64,000 nt of DNA from Pantoea rwandensis (lineage in GTDB: Bacteria > Pseudomonadota > Gammaproteobacteria > Enterobacterales > Enterobacteriaceae): assembly GCF_000759475.1 (NCBI RefSeq), contig NZ_CP009454.1, forward strand, positions 3,658,001 to 3,722,000, written 5' to 3'. Each line of letters starts with the position of its first letter. Position 1 is the stretch's first letter. This document shows, piece by piece, positions 1 to 10,192 of this stretch. The notes beneath the pieces are model-generated. The model did no database searches and had not been told where the DNA came from. It worked only from the letters and a program-made list of their open reading frames with translations. The position numbers and the translations under genes are program-made.

Positions 1-792
1 GGTGGACGTCATGGTTTGGCTCAATCACTGTTCCAGGTGGGCGGTAACTTTGGTAGCGCGCTAGGCCCGCTGTTGGCAGCGATGATCGTTGCCCCTTACG
101 GTAAAGGGCATCTTGCCTGGTTCGTGCTGGCGGCACTGCTCGGCATTATCGTGCTGCTGCAGGTCAGCCGCTGGTATAGCCACCAGCAGCGCGCCAGTAA
201 GGCAAAGGCAACGGTTGCGCCGGTTAACCCGCTGCCGCGTAAGAAAGTGGCGTTGGCGATCAGCATTTTGCTGCTGCTGATCTTCTCTAAATACTTCTAT
301 CTCACCAGCCTGAGCAGTTACTACACCTTCTATTTAATCCAGAAATTCGGACTTTCTGTTCAGGCCTCGCAATTCCATCTGTTTGCCTTCCTCGGCGCGG
401 TGGCTGCGGGCACCATCATTGGCGGGCCGATTGGCGATAAAATCGGCCGTAAATACGTGATTTGGGTATCGATTCTTGGCGTTGCGCCCTTCACCTTGCT
501 GTTGCCCCACGCCAACTTAATGTGGACCAGCGTGTTGAGCGTGATCATCGGGTTGATTCTCGCCTCGGCGTTTTCTGCCATTTTAGTGTATGCGCAGGAA
601 CTGATGCCAGGACGTATTGGTATGGTTTCCGGGCTATTTTTCGGTTTTGCCTTTGGTATGGGTGGGCTCGGTGCCGCCGTGTTGGGCGTAGTGGCAGACC
701 ACACCAGCATCGAGTGGGTATATCAAATCTGTGCCTGGCTACCTTTGATCGGCCTATTGACCGCTTTCCTGCCTGATAACCGCCACGCCTAA
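1..792 (+). CDS. fsr: Fsr, fosmidomycin-resistance MFS efflux transporter (3' part)
   Basis: This is the C-terminal 263 residues of an inner-membrane major facilitator drug exporter; the reading frame is open from base 1, so the start lies outside the window. The visible part starts with GGRHGLAQSLFQVGGN and holds several hydrophobic segments. It carries the central MFS loop motif GDKIGRKYV and ends in FLPDNRHA, all close to E. coli Fsr as I remember it. The family exports fosmidomycin and related compounds by proton antiport. It is followed by ybaL on the same strand, as in E. coli, with a gap of about 220 bases, so the two are probably separate transcripts. Confidence 0.93.
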   Translation, partial: GGRHGLAQSLFQVGGNFGSALGPLLAAMIVAPYGKGHLAWFVLAALLGIIVLLQVSRWYSHQQRASKAKATVAPVNPLPRKKVALAISILLLLIFSKYFYLTSLSSYYTFYLIQKFGLSVQASQFHLFAFLGAVAAGTIIGGPIGDKIGRKYVIWVSILGVAPFTLLLPHANLMWTSVLSVIIGLILASAFSAILVYAQELMPGRIGMVSGLFFGFAFGMGGLGAAVLGVVADHTSIEWVYQICAWLPLIGLLTAFLPDNRHA

Positions 793-1012
793 GCCGCTTT
801 AGGGGGACAACGCTTTTTCCTCGCCCCCCTACATTCTGCGGAAAACCTGCCGATAGAGTGAGATAACTGAGGAAAATGCCGCTTCAGCTGCGTTTTCTTC
901 TTAATTTTTCAATTTTTTCGCTTTTCACCGCTCAAATGTTTAAACGTGGTTAGCGAATGTGCATTACACTAGGTTGTTACAAGCGGATACATTTGCATAC
1001 AAGGAGACAGGC

Positions 1013-2701
1013 ATGCATCACACCACACCGTTGATCACCACCATTGTCGGGGGCCTGGTCCTCGCCTTTCTCCTGGGTATGATTGCCAACCGCCTGCGAA
1101 TCTCCCCGTTGGTCGGTTATCTGCTTGCTGGCGTGCTCGCCGGTCCCTTTACCCCGGGCTTTGTCGCTGATACCAATCTCGCACCTGAGTTAGCTGAGCT
1201 CGGCGTTATCCTGCTGATGTTTGGCGTGGGTTTGCACTTCTCGCTGAAGGATTTGATGTCGGTAAAGTCGATCGCCATTCCCGGCGCCATCGCGCAAATC
1301 GCGGTGGCCACGCTGCTGGGAATGGGGCTGTCGTGGGCGATGGGCTGGTCGTGGATGACAGGTCTGGTGTTTGGCCTCTGTCTTTCCACCGCCAGTACCG
1401 TGGTGTTACTGCGCGCACTGGAAGAGCGTCAACTGATTGATAGCCAGCGAGGTCAGATTGCCATCGGCTGGCTGATTGTTGAAGATCTTGTGATGGTCCT
1501 GACGCTGGTACTGCTGCCCGCCATTGCCGGCATGCTGGAAGAAGGCAACGCCAGCCCCTCTCTGCTGTTCTGGGATCTGATGCTGACCATCGGCAAAGTC
1601 GTCGCCTTTATGGTGCTGATGATGGTGGTGGGCCGTCGGGTCGTGCCGTGGATTCTGGCAAAAAGTGCCGCCACCGGATCGCGCGAACTGTTCACCCTAT
1701 CCGTACTGGCCCTGGCGCTGGGCATCGCTTTCGGTGCGGTTGAATTCTTCGATGTCTCCTTCGCACTCGGCGCCTTCTTTGCCGGTATGGTGCTTAACGA
1801 ATCCGAACTCAGCCACCGTGCCGCGCACGATACTCTCCCGCTGCGCGATGCCTTCGCCGTACTGTTTTTTGTCTCGGTCGGCATGCTGTTTGACCCAATG
1901 ATTTTGATTGAGCAGCCGCTGGCGGTGTTAGGCGCCTTGGCGATCATCGTATTGGGGAAATCCATCGCCGCCTGGCTACTGGTGACGCTGCTCGGCCACT
2001 CACGCCGTACCGCCATGACCATTTCGGTGAGTCTAGCGCAAATTGGTGAATTCGCCTTTATCCTTGCCGGTTTGGGCATTTCGCTGGGCATGCTAAGTGA
2101 TGAAGGACGCAATCTGGTGCTGGCGGCGGCGATCCTCTCCATCATGCTCAACCCCATTCTGTTTACTCTGCTTGAGCGCTACCTCGATAAGACCGAAACC
2201 ATCGAAGAGCAGACGCTGGAAGAAGCGATTGAAGAAGAGAAGCAGATTCCGCTGGATATCTGTAATCACGCGGTGATCGTTGGCTATGGCCGCGTCGGCA
2301 GCTTGCTGGGTCAGCAGCTGATGGAGGCTGATGTGCCGCTGGTGGTGGTGGAAAACTCCCGCCCGCGCGTCGAAGCACTGCGTGAACAAGGGATCAAGGC
2401 GGTGCTGGGCAATGCGGCGCGCGTTGATACCATGGAATTAGCCCGCCTTGACTGCGCTCGCTGGCTGCTGCTGACCATTCCAAACGGTTACGAAGCCGGG
2501 GAGATTGTCACTGCCGCGCGTGAGAAGCGTCCGGATATCGAAATCATTGCCCGCGCCCATTACGATGATGAAGTGAATTACATCATGGAGCGCGGTGCTA
2601 ATCGCGTGGTGATGGGCGAGCGTGAGATCGCCAACAGCATGCTGAACGTGCTGCAGGAAGAGATCGCGCAGAACCCAATTGTGCGGGAGTGCCCGATTTA
2701 A
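1013..2701 (+). CDS. ybaL: YbaL, CPA2-family monovalent cation:proton antiporter with RCK/TrkA-N domain
   Basis: This inner-membrane protein of 562 residues is a relative of the KefB/KefC potassium efflux systems. About 12 hydrophobic segments of the Na+/H+ exchanger fold fill residues 1-400. They are followed by an acidic linker (EEQTLEEAIEEEKQ) and a cytosolic TrkA-N domain with the nucleotide-binding pattern VGYGRVGSLLG. The start at 1013 is chosen because AAGGAGA lies just upstream and MHHTTPLITTIVGG matches the E. coli N-terminus; an in-frame start at 959 would add 18 unrelated residues. The substrate ion is not known for this family member. Confidence 0.93.
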   Translation: MHHTTPLITTIVGGLVLAFLLGMIANRLRISPLVGYLLAGVLAGPFTPGFVADTNLAPELAELGVILLMFGVGLHFSLKDLMSVKSIAIPGAIAQIAVATLLGMGLSWAMGWSWMTGLVFGLCLSTASTVVLLRALEERQLIDSQRGQIAIGWLIVEDLVMVLTLVLLPAIAGMLEEGNASPSLLFWDLMLTIGKVVAFMVLMMVVGRRVVPWILAKSAATGSRELFTLSVLALALGIAFGAVEFFDVSFALGAFFAGMVLNESELSHRAAHDTLPLRDAFAVLFFVSVGMLFDPMILIEQPLAVLGALAIIVLGKSIAAWLLVTLLGHSRRTAMTISVSLAQIGEFAFILAGLGISLGMLSDEGRNLVLAAAILSIMLNPILFTLLERYLDKTETIEEQTLEEAIEEEKQIPLDICNHAVIVGYGRVGSLLGQQLMEADVPLVVVENSRPRVEALREQGIKAVLGNAARVDTMELARLDCARWLLLTIPNGYEAGEIVTAAREKRPDIEIIARAHYDDEVNYIMERGANRVVMGEREIANSMLNVLQEEIAQNPIVRECPI

Positions 2702-2721
2702 CGACGTGCGGTGATGGGCCA

Positions 2722-2741
2722 GGTCGCCATTAATGGCGACC
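2722..2741. repeat. Perfect 20-bp palindrome between ybaL and gsk
   Basis: GGTCGCCATT is followed directly by its reverse complement. It lies between the convergent ends of ybaL and gsk. There is no T-run on either strand, so it does not look like a standard intrinsic terminator. It resembles a short REP-type palindrome; I have an unverified impression that this sequence recurs in Pantoea genomes. Confidence 0.55.
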
Positions 2742-2812
2742 CTACGGAATTGCGATGTATCAAACAGTTAGCGCATCGTTTTCAAAAACGGATGCGCATC
2801 ATCGGTTTACGC

Positions 2813-4114
2813 TTACCTGTCCCAGTACGACTCTTCTAAACTGTCTTCCCGCTCAGGCAGCCCGCGCATCAGACGCGGTGAATGCTGATTCAGCACCTGA
2901 TAACTCACCCGGTTGGCATACTTGCACACCTGCGCCAGCGACGAATAGGTGAGATAACCGCGTGCGTGTTTGCTGGAGTTCGGTACTTTCTGACGGTGGA
3001 AATTATTGGCGGTGATATCGTGCAGCAGCGCGGCTAAAGCACCATCGCCTGCACCGTTGGTGTTCATGATCTTCTCAGGGCCGCCCATATAAGGCGCGAT
3101 GTGCGAGAAAATGCGCAGCGGCTGCTGGCAATCCTGATGGCGCATAGCGCGGCTGAACTCGTATTGGTTGAATTCGGCTATCGCGCCCGGCAGCAGCGGA
3201 TGATTGGTTTTGCGCTTGAACGCCTCTTCCGTGAAGCCAGCCATGTACAAACCGGTGGGACCGGCGGTGCACAGCACCAGATCCACCCAGTCGAGCGCAA
3301 TATTCGAGGCCAGCAGCGGATCCTGCTCACCCGTCAGCGCAAAGGCCTCTTCTTCGTTCATCGCCACGATCGACACATGATCGCGCAGGAAATCACGCCA
3401 GAACTGCGGATCGTCCTGAATCACGTATTTGGTGCCTAACGTCAACACCACCGGCACGTTATGTTTTTTCGCGTAGTCGATGGCACGCAGCGTGGCTTCC
3501 GGCATCGGTTCACCGGGTTGGCAGCGCACCAGATAGGAAGTCAGCACCAGCGCCGACGCCCCGGCAATCACCTCTTCCGGAATGCTGTCAGCCTGCAGTT
3601 GGTTCATCAAGCCTGGGCTGATGGCAAAGGTACGTTCACCCTGTTCACCAATCAGGGTGAAACAGCGGCCAATCGCGCCATCAACGCCCTGCAGGAAGTT
3701 GAGATCCATACGGCTGGAGGTGTTGCACAAGTAACGATAGGCATAACCGCCAATCTGGATGTTGTTGCACATCACGCCGAGCAATACTGAACGATCATCG
3801 GCCAGCACGGAGTAGTTGTGCAGGGTATTACCGATGGTGCCGCCGGCAAATTGATGGCTGATCAGCGCATCATGCATCAGCTCGTTGTACAGGGCTTCTG
3901 CGGTGGCATCGTCGATCACCAGTGAGTGACCGGCGCTCAGCCCGTAGCGTTGCAGAAAGTCATCATCGACTTTGGCTTCAATATCCACCAGCGTCTGGTC
4001 GATACCCACCACCCAACTGCCCTCTTCCTGCTCCTGCTGGGTTGCCTGCAGCAGCGGATCGCGCGCGTTAACGGGAAAATAGTGTTTGGATTTGCGTTTG
4101 CCGGGAAATTTCAT
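2813..4114 (-). CDS. gsk: Gsk, inosine-guanosine kinase
   Basis: Cytosolic purine salvage enzyme that phosphorylates inosine and guanosine to IMP and GMP with ATP. It has 433 residues (E. coli 434) and the PfkB ribokinase fold. The C-terminal signature is NTNGAGDGALAALLHDI near residue 348, in which the Asp is the catalytic base of the family. The N-terminus MKFPGKRKSKHYFPV is as in E. coli. In E. coli the esterase gene aes sits between gsk and hemH; here only about 57 bases separate them, holding an inverted repeat. Confidence 0.95.
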   Translation of the reverse strand: MKFPGKRKSKHYFPVNARDPLLQATQQEQEEGSWVVGIDQTLVDIEAKVDDDFLQRYGLSAGHSLVIDDATAEALYNELMHDALISHQFAGGTIGNTLHNYSVLADDRSVLLGVMCNNIQIGGYAYRYLCNTSSRMDLNFLQGVDGAIGRCFTLIGEQGERTFAISPGLMNQLQADSIPEEVIAGASALVLTSYLVRCQPGEPMPEATLRAIDYAKKHNVPVVLTLGTKYVIQDDPQFWRDFLRDHVSIVAMNEEEAFALTGEQDPLLASNIALDWVDLVLCTAGPTGLYMAGFTEEAFKRKTNHPLLPGAIAEFNQYEFSRAMRHQDCQQPLRIFSHIAPYMGGPEKIMNTNGAGDGALAALLHDITANNFHRQKVPNSSKHARGYLTYSSLAQVCKYANRVSYQVLNQHSPRLMRGLPEREDSLEESYWDR

Positions 4115-4135
4115 CGTGGCTGCCGTAAGGGAAAT

Positions 4136-4167
4136 CTGGCAGAGAATGATATCACACTCTCTGCCAG
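4136..4167 (-). terminator. Stem-loop between hemH and gsk, possible weak terminator
   Basis: CTGGCAGAG and CTCTGCCAG form a 9-bp stem around a 14-base loop just after the hemH stop codon. In the minus direction only a short ATTTCCC tract follows, so termination would be weak or factor-assisted; it may instead protect the hemH mRNA 3' end. Confidence 0.4.
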
Positions 4168-4171
4168 CACT

Positions 4172-5131
4172 TTATCGGCGTGCGTTGACCAGCTGAACCA
4201 TCATCTCGATGTGCTCGTCATCGGCGTTGAGCGCGGGAATGTATTCAAACTTCTCGCCACCGGCGTGCAGGAAGAACTCACAGTTCTGCTCGCTGATCTC
4301 TTCCAGGGTTTCCAGACAGTCAGCGGAGAAGCCTGGGCTCATCACCTGCACATGCTTGATGCCTTTGGCCGGTAAACCTTGCATGGTTTCGTCGGTGTAC
4401 GGCGTCAACCACGGCTCGCGACCAAAGCGTGACTGGAAGGTCATCATGATTTTGTGCGGCGCGATGCCCAAGGCGGCAGCCAGCGCCTCGGTGGTGTCTT
4501 TGCAGCGCTGCGGATAATCATCACCTTCGTCGGCAAAACGCTGCGGGATGCCATGATAGGAGAGCACCAGCAGATCCGGTTCGCCATGCTGCGCAAATGA
4601 ACGCTCAACGGAGGCTTTCAGAGCCGCAATATAAGCCGGATGCTCAGCATAATCGCGGATAAAAGCGACTTCCGGCAAGGAGCGCAACGGTTTGAAGCTG
4701 GCGGATAATCCATCCCACACGGCGGCGACCGTTGAGCACGAGAACTGCGGGTAGAGCGGCAGCACAATCAGTTTGGTGACACCCTGATCCAGCAAACGCT
4801 GTACCGCCCCGTCGAGGCTCGGCTGGCCGTAGCTCATGCCCAGCTCAACCGGCATATCCACGCGCTGCGCCAGCGCATCGCGCTGCTGCTTGCTGAACAC
4901 CATCAGCGGAGAGCCTTCTTTCATCCACACCGAGGCGTACAGCTTCGACACGCGCGGCGAACGGAACGGCAAAATGGCGAAATTGAGAATCGGCCACCAT
5001 AACCAACGCGGTGTATCCACCACGCGCGGGTCGCCAAGGAACTGTTTCAGATAGCGCTTAACGGCAGGTGTTGTAGGCGCATCGGGTGTGCCTAAGTTGA
5101 CCAGCAAAACCCCAGGCTTTTCTTGCCTCAT
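4172..5131 (-). CDS. hemH: HemH, ferrochelatase
   Basis: Last enzyme of protoheme synthesis; it inserts Fe2+ into protoporphyrin IX at the cytoplasmic side of the inner membrane. It has 319 residues (E. coli 320). Family landmarks are [14 protein letters not shown] at the N-terminus, the active-site His in [12 protein letters not shown] near residue 195, and the acidic [16 protein letters not shown] segment that follows the metal path. The gene lies downstream of adk on the same strand but a 300-base repeat-containing gap separates them, so it is probably transcribed on its own. Confidence 0.96.
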   Translation of the reverse strand: MRQEKPGVLLVNLGTPDAPTTPAVKRYLKQFLGDPRVVDTPRWLWWPILNFAILPFRSPRVSKLYASVWMKEGSPLMVFSKQQRDALAQRVDMPVELGMSYGQPSLDGAVQRLLDQGVTKLIVLPLYPQFSCSTVAAVWDGLSASFKPLRSLPEVAFIRDYAEHPAYIAALKASVERSFAQHGEPDLLVLSYHGIPQRFADEGDDYPQRCKDTTEALAAALGIAPHKIMMTFQSRFGREPWLTPYTDETMQGLPAKGIKHVQVMSPGFSADCLETLEEISEQNCEFFLHAGGEKFEYIPALNADDEHIEMMVQLVNARR

Positions 5132-5217
5132 TGGTATTTCCTTGATGTCAAAACGAATGGATCAAAATCAGGGGGAAATTGTAGCGGAAATCGTGGGAGG
5201 GGAAAGCAATTGCTGCA

Positions 5218-5240
5218 AAAGGGCCGGACAACCGGCCCTT
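5218..5240 (-). terminator. Intrinsic terminator candidate downstream of adk
   Basis: AAGGGCCGG and CCGGCCCTT pair around an ACAA loop. Read on the minus strand the hairpin is followed by TTTTGC. It lies 200 bases past the adk stop, beyond the palindromic repeat, and about 85 bases upstream of hemH. Confidence 0.55.
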
Positions 5241-5249
5241 AATAGCACA

Positions 5250-5439
5250 ACCCTAAATCATTCAAATGGCAGGAAGGCGGCAAACGAGAGACAAATCGAC
5301 TTGTCGATTTGAACAGCGCTTGTGCTGGCCCACAGGGTGAACCTCCTTGAGGAGGTTCATCATCCCGATGCGCTGACTCAAGTCAGTGAATCGGGTGAAC
5401 GATAACAGCCAACGCACCTGCACATTGAAGTAGGACGGG

Positions 5440-5441
<2 letters not shown>
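5250..5441. repeat. Palindromic intergenic repeat (YPAL-like) with an internal insertion
   Basis: The element begins ACCCTAAATCATTCAAATGG and ends in GCCAACGCACCTGCACATTG plus AAGTAGGACGGGT. A second copy in reverse orientation lies at 15239-15354 and a terminal fragment at 13416-13444. I recognise the ends as resembling palindromic repeats common between genes of Yersinia, Serratia and Erwinia relatives (YPAL-type; from memory). This copy carries about 70 extra bases at 5292-5360 not seen in the other copy, with two perfect hairpins: 5292-5311 (9-bp arms) and 5338-5359 (TGAACCTCC, TTGA, GGAGGTTCA). Its right end overlaps the adk stop codon. The rest of the 308-base hemH-adk gap holds only the terminator at 5218-5240. 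Confidence 0.65.
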
Positions 5442-6141
<700 letters not shown>

Positions 6142-6235
6142 TTATGACCCGCGCACCACAAGGAAACGGGCGCGCTTCCGGTGAAAGCTTTACTTTGACT
6201 GGCTTTAGCGCAGAACACCAGCAGAGTGCCCGTTT

Positions 6236-7066
6236 TTAAGAATCACGGCTAACGTTTAACACCTCTTTCAGACGTCTTTTCAGTATTGGCGTGACGTTTT
6301 GATTTTTGTTCACGTTACCGCGCACGTTGGCATGCAAGCGTAAACGATGGTGAGCGGAAAGCAGATGCATATCCTGCGGCACGTCGCGTAAGGTAAAACT
6401 GACTGGCAGCGGGAACAGGGCGAACGGTAAGCCGTGCTGCTGAATCGATTGCAGCTGAACCGGGGCATCAAGCGTAATATTATCCACGCTAGCGATATTA
6501 AACGGCCGCCAGTCGCTGTTTTCCATCATTTTTAAGGTTTGTTCCAGCGACGTCCCAAACGCCAGTCCCTGCTCAAATAACCGCAATTCACTGCGCACCA
6601 GCGTGCTGAAATCGCAGGTTTTTAACGCAATTAACACCAGGTCACTGCTTAACGCCGCATGACGATCAAGCCGCGCCACAAACAATCGCGCATCGCTAAT
6701 TAATCGTTTATGCAACAGGGTGGCAAAGGATTCCGAGGCGTCGGTCACGCCCTGACTTTGACACTCCGCCAGCGAACGCACCCACCCCTGCTGCATGTCG
6801 ACATGCTCAACCAGTGCAATGTTACCCGCCATCATCGGCACTGCCGGTAACACACTCAGTTCACTGACCGGATATTGCGAAGCGTAACGCGTTTGATTGC
6901 GCGCCTGTTCCTGACGTAAAAACAGTTGTGAGAGCAGCACCCGCGAAATATGCAAAGAGGGTGCAAAAAAGAGGTCGTAATTTTCCAGCCGATAGTGACG
7001 TGATAGCAAGCCGCGAAGTCGATCGCGCGCTGCCGCCGCCCTGGCAGAAGCATGTTGGTGATCCAT
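6236..7066 (-). CDS. Unrecognised 276-residue protein, divergent from a LysR regulator
   Basis: I do not recognise this gene. The protein is soluble, has no signal peptide and no clear membrane segment. It has an Ala/Arg-rich N-terminus, a middle with LPAVPMMAGNIALVEHVD and DASESFATLLHKRLISDAR, and a basic C-terminus. The middle vaguely recalls class V aminotransferase folds, where a Lys would be expected near LDRHAAL, but none is there; this is a weak guess. No good ribosome-binding site precedes the ATG at 7066, so the start is uncertain. It and the LysR gene lie between adk and htpG, which are adjacent in E. coli. The LysR protein is the obvious candidate regulator. Confidence 0.7.
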   Translation of the reverse strand: MDHQHASARAAAARDRLRGLLSRHYRLENYDLFFAPSLHISRVLLSQLFLRQEQARNQTRYASQYPVSELSVLPAVPMMAGNIALVEHVDMQQGWVRSLAECQSQGVTDASESFATLLHKRLISDARLFVARLDRHAALSSDLVLIALKTCDFSTLVRSELRLFEQGLAFGTSLEQTLKMMENSDWRPFNIASVDNITLDAPVQLQSIQQHGLPFALFPLPVSFTLRDVPQDMHLLSAHHRLRLHANVRGNVNKNQNVTPILKRRLKEVLNVSRDS

Positions 7067-7258
7067 CGCGTGAGATTTCTCTAATTATAAAGATGCTGTG
7101 TGTGTCGCAGATTGAGGGGGGAACATTAGCCGCGTTAAACACAGACAACGCCATCCGTCAACCCGCCATAATCTGGGGGAAAGGTTAGGCCAATGCGGCT
7201 GGACATTAAAATGATATAAACTGACAATCCCTGTTAGGTTTTTACACAGGGGATGAGT

Positions 7259-8128
7259 ATGACCGCGCTTCCGTCGTTACGTGCACTGCACTATTTTCAT
7301 CAGGCAGCACTGCATAGCAGTTTTAGCGTGGCGGCCGAGCGTCTTCATGTGACTCACAGCGCCATTAGCCATCAGATTCGACAGCTGGAAAGCTGGATGG
7401 GAAAGCCCTTATTCGTCCGCACCAATGGACGCGTCAAATTAACCTCACACGGCGAGCGCTTGCTGGTGAGTTGTCAGAAGGCGTTTAGCGAACTCTCCAC
7501 CACCTGCGAAAGCATTCGCACCGGCATGCGTCATCACCTCAGCGTCTCTTGCGCGCCCAGTTTTCTCTCGCAATGGCTGATTCCACGTATTAGCAGTTTT
7601 TATCAACGCTATCCCGATATTGAAGTGCAGTTTCAGCCGCTGGTGGAAATCGACCAGTTGCGCAGTGAACACACCGATGTGCTGATTCTCAGCTATGAGC
7701 AGTCACCGGATGAGGATATTGATGCCACGCTGATCAGCGATGACTACATCGGCCCGCTGTGCGCGCCTCAGTATGCCGCGCGCTTTCACAATGAGCAGGA
7801 TTTAGCGTCATTGCCGCTGCTGCATGCCGACACGCGGCTGCATGCCTGGGCTGAGTGGGCAAAAACCAGCGGTGCGCGCGGAAATTACTGGGTCGGTAAG
7901 CATTTCGATAACCTTACCCTTGGCATTCAGGCGGCGAGAAACGGCCTGGGCGTGATCATGGCTCCGCGTTTACTGGTCAGGCAGGAGTTGAGCGACGGTA
8001 CGCTGATCGCCCCATTGGGATTTGTGCGTGTGGACCGCGCCACCTGGATGATGACGAAAATGTCGCGTCAGCATGATGCGGAGATTACGTTGTTCCGGGA
8101 TTGGCTGCGCGATCAGGCGCTGCATTAA
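7259..8128 (+). CDS. LysR-family transcriptional regulator (GcvA/AmpR-like)
   Basis: DNA-binding regulator of 289 residues. The N-terminal winged helix-turn-helix is SVAAERLHVTHSAISHQIRQLE (given here as a pattern of residues 23-44), whose THSAISHQI core is typical of the GcvA/AmpR branch. A periplasmic-binding-protein-like effector domain follows from about residue 90. The ATG at 7259 is preferred over 7253 because AGGGGA at 7247-7252 is then six bases upstream. It is divergent from the unrecognised gene at 6236-7066, the classical LysR arrangement; the 192-base gap would hold both promoters. The inducer is unknown. Confidence 0.88.
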   Translation: MTALPSLRALHYFHQAALHSSFSVAAERLHVTHSAISHQIRQLESWMGKPLFVRTNGRVKLTSHGERLLVSCQKAFSELSTTCESIRTGMRHHLSVSCAPSFLSQWLIPRISSFYQRYPDIEVQFQPLVEIDQLRSEHTDVLILSYEQSPDEDIDATLISDDYIGPLCAPQYAARFHNEQDLASLPLLHADTRLHAWAEWAKTSGARGNYWVGKHFDNLTLGIQAARNGLGVIMAPRLLVRQELSDGTLIAPLGFVRVDRATWMMTKMSRQHDAEITLFRDWLRDQALH

Positions 8129-8131
8129 AAG

Positions 8132-8162
8132 AAAGGTCGGCATTCAATGCCGACCTTTTTTG
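8132..8162 (+). terminator. Intrinsic terminator after the LysR gene
   Basis: AAAGGTCGGCA and TGCCGACCTTT pair around TTCAA, followed by a T-run on the plus strand. It begins three bases after the LysR stop codon. The minus strand also has a T-rich flank, so it may serve htpG transcripts too. Confidence 0.85.
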
Positions 8163-8218
8163 TCTCCTGTCAACCCTGCCGCCGGTATTGATACCAACCG
8201 GCGTGGGCGCTGAATGGC

Positions 8219-10093
8219 TTATGCCGTCAGCAACTGGTTCATACGACGGATAAACTGGTTGGGATCGTCCAGCGTGCCGCGCTCAGCCAGCAGCGCCTGG
8301 TCCAGCAGCAGCTCAACCCATTCAGCAAAGTGCGCTTCGTCGTGGGTATCCGCCACGCGTTTCACCAGCGTATGCTCCGGGTTGATTTCGAAGATGTACT
8401 TCACATCCGGTACTTCCTGGCCCGCAGCAGCAAACAGTTTCGCCATCTGCGTGGTCATTTCGTTCGCATCGGTGGTGACAATCGCTGGGGTGTCGGTCAG
8501 ACGATGGGTCAGACGCACCTCTTTCACACGCTCGCCCAGCAGCGTTTTCACGCGCTCAACAAACGGCTCAAGCGCTTTTTCCGCTTCCTTCTGCTCTTCC
8601 GTTTCTTCATCCGCCAGCTTACTCAGCGACTCATCCGCTTTGCTCACTGACTGGAAGGTTTTGCCGTCGAATTCGGTCAGGTAGCTCATCATCCACTCGT
8701 CGATACGATCGGACAGCAGCAGCACCTCGATACCTTTTTTGCGGAACAGTTCCAGATGCGGGCTGCTCTTCGCGGCGGCATAGCTGTCAGCAGTGATGTA
8801 GTAAATCTTATCCTGCCCTTCCACCATACGGCTCAGGTAATCTTCCAGCGAAATGGTCTGCTCAGCGCCTTCACTCTGGGTGGTGGCAAAGCGCAACAGC
8901 TTAGCAATCGCCTGCTGATTGGCGTTGTCTTCAGCCGGGCCTTCTTTCAGGACCAGACCAAACTCTTTCCAGAACTGCTGATATTTGTCCGCGTCGTCCT
9001 TCGCCAGCTTTTCCAGCATCTGCAGACTACGCTTGGTCAGCGCGGCGCGCAGGCTCTGGGTCACACGGCTATCCTGCAGGATTTCACGCGAGACGTTCAG
9101 CGGCAGATCGTTGGAGTCTATCAGGCCACGTACGAAGCGCAGGTAGTTCGGCATGAACTGCTCGGCGTCGTCCATGATGAACACGCGCTGCACATACAGT
9201 TTCAGGCCGTGTTTGCTGTCGCGGTTGAACATGTCGAAGGGCGCACGCTGCGGGATATACAGCAAGCTGGTGTACTCCTGCTTACCTTCTACACGGTTGT
9301 GGCTCCAGATCGCCGGATCGCTGTAATCATGGGCGATGTGTTTATAGAACTCGTTGTACTCGTCGTCGCTGATTTCAGACTTGTTGCGCGTCCAGAGTGC
9401 CTGGGCTTTGTTGATCTTCTCCCAGCTGGTGGTATCGCTCTCTTCGTCTTTGGTTTCAATCTCAACCGGCAGCGCAATGTGATCGGAGTATTTGCTGATG
9501 ACATTGCGTACACGCCACGCGTCGAGGAAATCATCTTCGCCTTCGCGGAAGTGCAGCGTGATCTCGGTACCACGATCGGCTTTCTCGATTTCTGCCAGGG
9601 TGTATTCACCCTCGCCTGCGGACTCCCAGAACACCGCTTCGTCGGCCTTAGCGCCAGCCGCGCGAGTGCGCACGGTGACTTTATCGGCAACGATGAACGC
9701 TGAGTAGAAGCCCACACCGAACTGACCGATCAGTTGGCTGTCTTTTGCCTGGTCAGAACCCATGGACTCAAGGAAGGATTTGGTGCCGGATTTCGCGATA
9801 GTGCCGAGGTTCTCAATCACCTCGTCGCGACGCATACCGATACCGTTGTCGCTCAAGGTCAGCGTACGATTGTCCTTATCGACCGAGATACGCACGCGCA
9901 GGTCGCCATCGCCCTCATACAGATCCGGCGTGGACAGTGCGCGGAAACGCAGTTTGTCAGCGGCATCAGAGGCGTTGGAGATCAGCTCACGCAGGAAAAT
10001 CTCTTTGTTTGAATAGAGGGAGTGAATCATCAGGTGCAGAAGTTGTTTTACCTCTGACTGGAAGCCACGCGTCTCTTGTCCTTTCATGGTCAT
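8219..10093 (-). CDS. htpG: HtpG, Hsp90-family chaperone
   Basis: ATP-dependent cytosolic chaperone, a homodimer that remodels client proteins with DnaK. It has 624 residues, as in E. coli. The N-terminal GHKL ATPase carries [22 protein letters not shown] and [11 protein letters not shown]; the middle domain has the arm Arg region [12 protein letters not shown]. The C-terminal dimerisation domain ends RRMNQLLTA. The start at 10093 ([10 protein letters not shown]) has GAGG five bases upstream; the next ATG at 10087 gives the E. coli N-terminus but poorer spacing. A sigma-32-type promoter lies at 10136-10163. Confidence 0.97.
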   Translation of the reverse strand: MTMKGQETRGFQSEVKQLLHLMIHSLYSNKEIFLRELISNASDAADKLRFRALSTPDLYEGDGDLRVRISVDKDNRTLTLSDNGIGMRRDEVIENLGTIAKSGTKSFLESMGSDQAKDSQLIGQFGVGFYSAFIVADKVTVRTRAAGAKADEAVFWESAGEGEYTLAEIEKADRGTEITLHFREGEDDFLDAWRVRNVISKYSDHIALPVEIETKDEESDTTSWEKINKAQALWTRNKSEISDDEYNEFYKHIAHDYSDPAIWSHNRVEGKQEYTSLLYIPQRAPFDMFNRDSKHGLKLYVQRVFIMDDAEQFMPNYLRFVRGLIDSNDLPLNVSREILQDSRVTQSLRAALTKRSLQMLEKLAKDDADKYQQFWKEFGLVLKEGPAEDNANQQAIAKLLRFATTQSEGAEQTISLEDYLSRMVEGQDKIYYITADSYAAAKSSPHLELFRKKGIEVLLLSDRIDEWMMSYLTEFDGKTFQSVSKADESLSKLADEETEEQKEAEKALEPFVERVKTLLGERVKEVRLTHRLTDTPAIVTTDANEMTTQMAKLFAAAGQEVPDVKYIFEINPEHTLVKRVADTHDEAHFAEWVELLLDQALLAERGTLDDPNQFIRRMNQLLTA

Positions 10094-10135
10094 TGCTACC
10101 TCAACTAAATGGGGGTTGATCATAGGTTGAGAGAG

Positions 10136-10163
10136 AAATGGGGATGATGGCGGGAATTTCAAG
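10136..10163 (-). promoter_or_regulatory. Sigma-32 heat-shock promoter of htpG
   Basis: On the minus strand CTTGAAA is followed after exactly 13 bases by CCCCATTT, an almost perfect match to the sigma-32 consensus. It lies about 43 bases upstream of the htpG start. The -35 box touches the stem-loop at 10163-10186. Confidence 0.88.
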
Positions 10164-10186
10164 CCGATGTCGGTGAAGACATCGGC
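10163..10186 (-). terminator. Stem-loop after recR
   Basis: GCCGATGTC and GACATCGGC form a perfect 9-bp stem with a six-base loop, starting seven bases after the recR stop. Only TTGAAATT follows on the minus strand, so it is a weak intrinsic terminator at best. Its last base is the first base of the htpG -35 box. Confidence 0.5.
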
Positions 10187-10192
10187 AAGTGA

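Noticed and set aside
1453..2157. 234-codon open frame antisense to ybaL
   Set aside because: Composition (Ser/Ala/Thr-rich without domains) is typical of a shadow frame of a membrane protein gene.
8756..9703. Long open frame (315 codons) antisense to htpG
   Set aside because: It lies wholly inside the well-conserved htpG gene; long antisense frames arise from codon bias in GC-rich genes, and the translation resembles nothing known.
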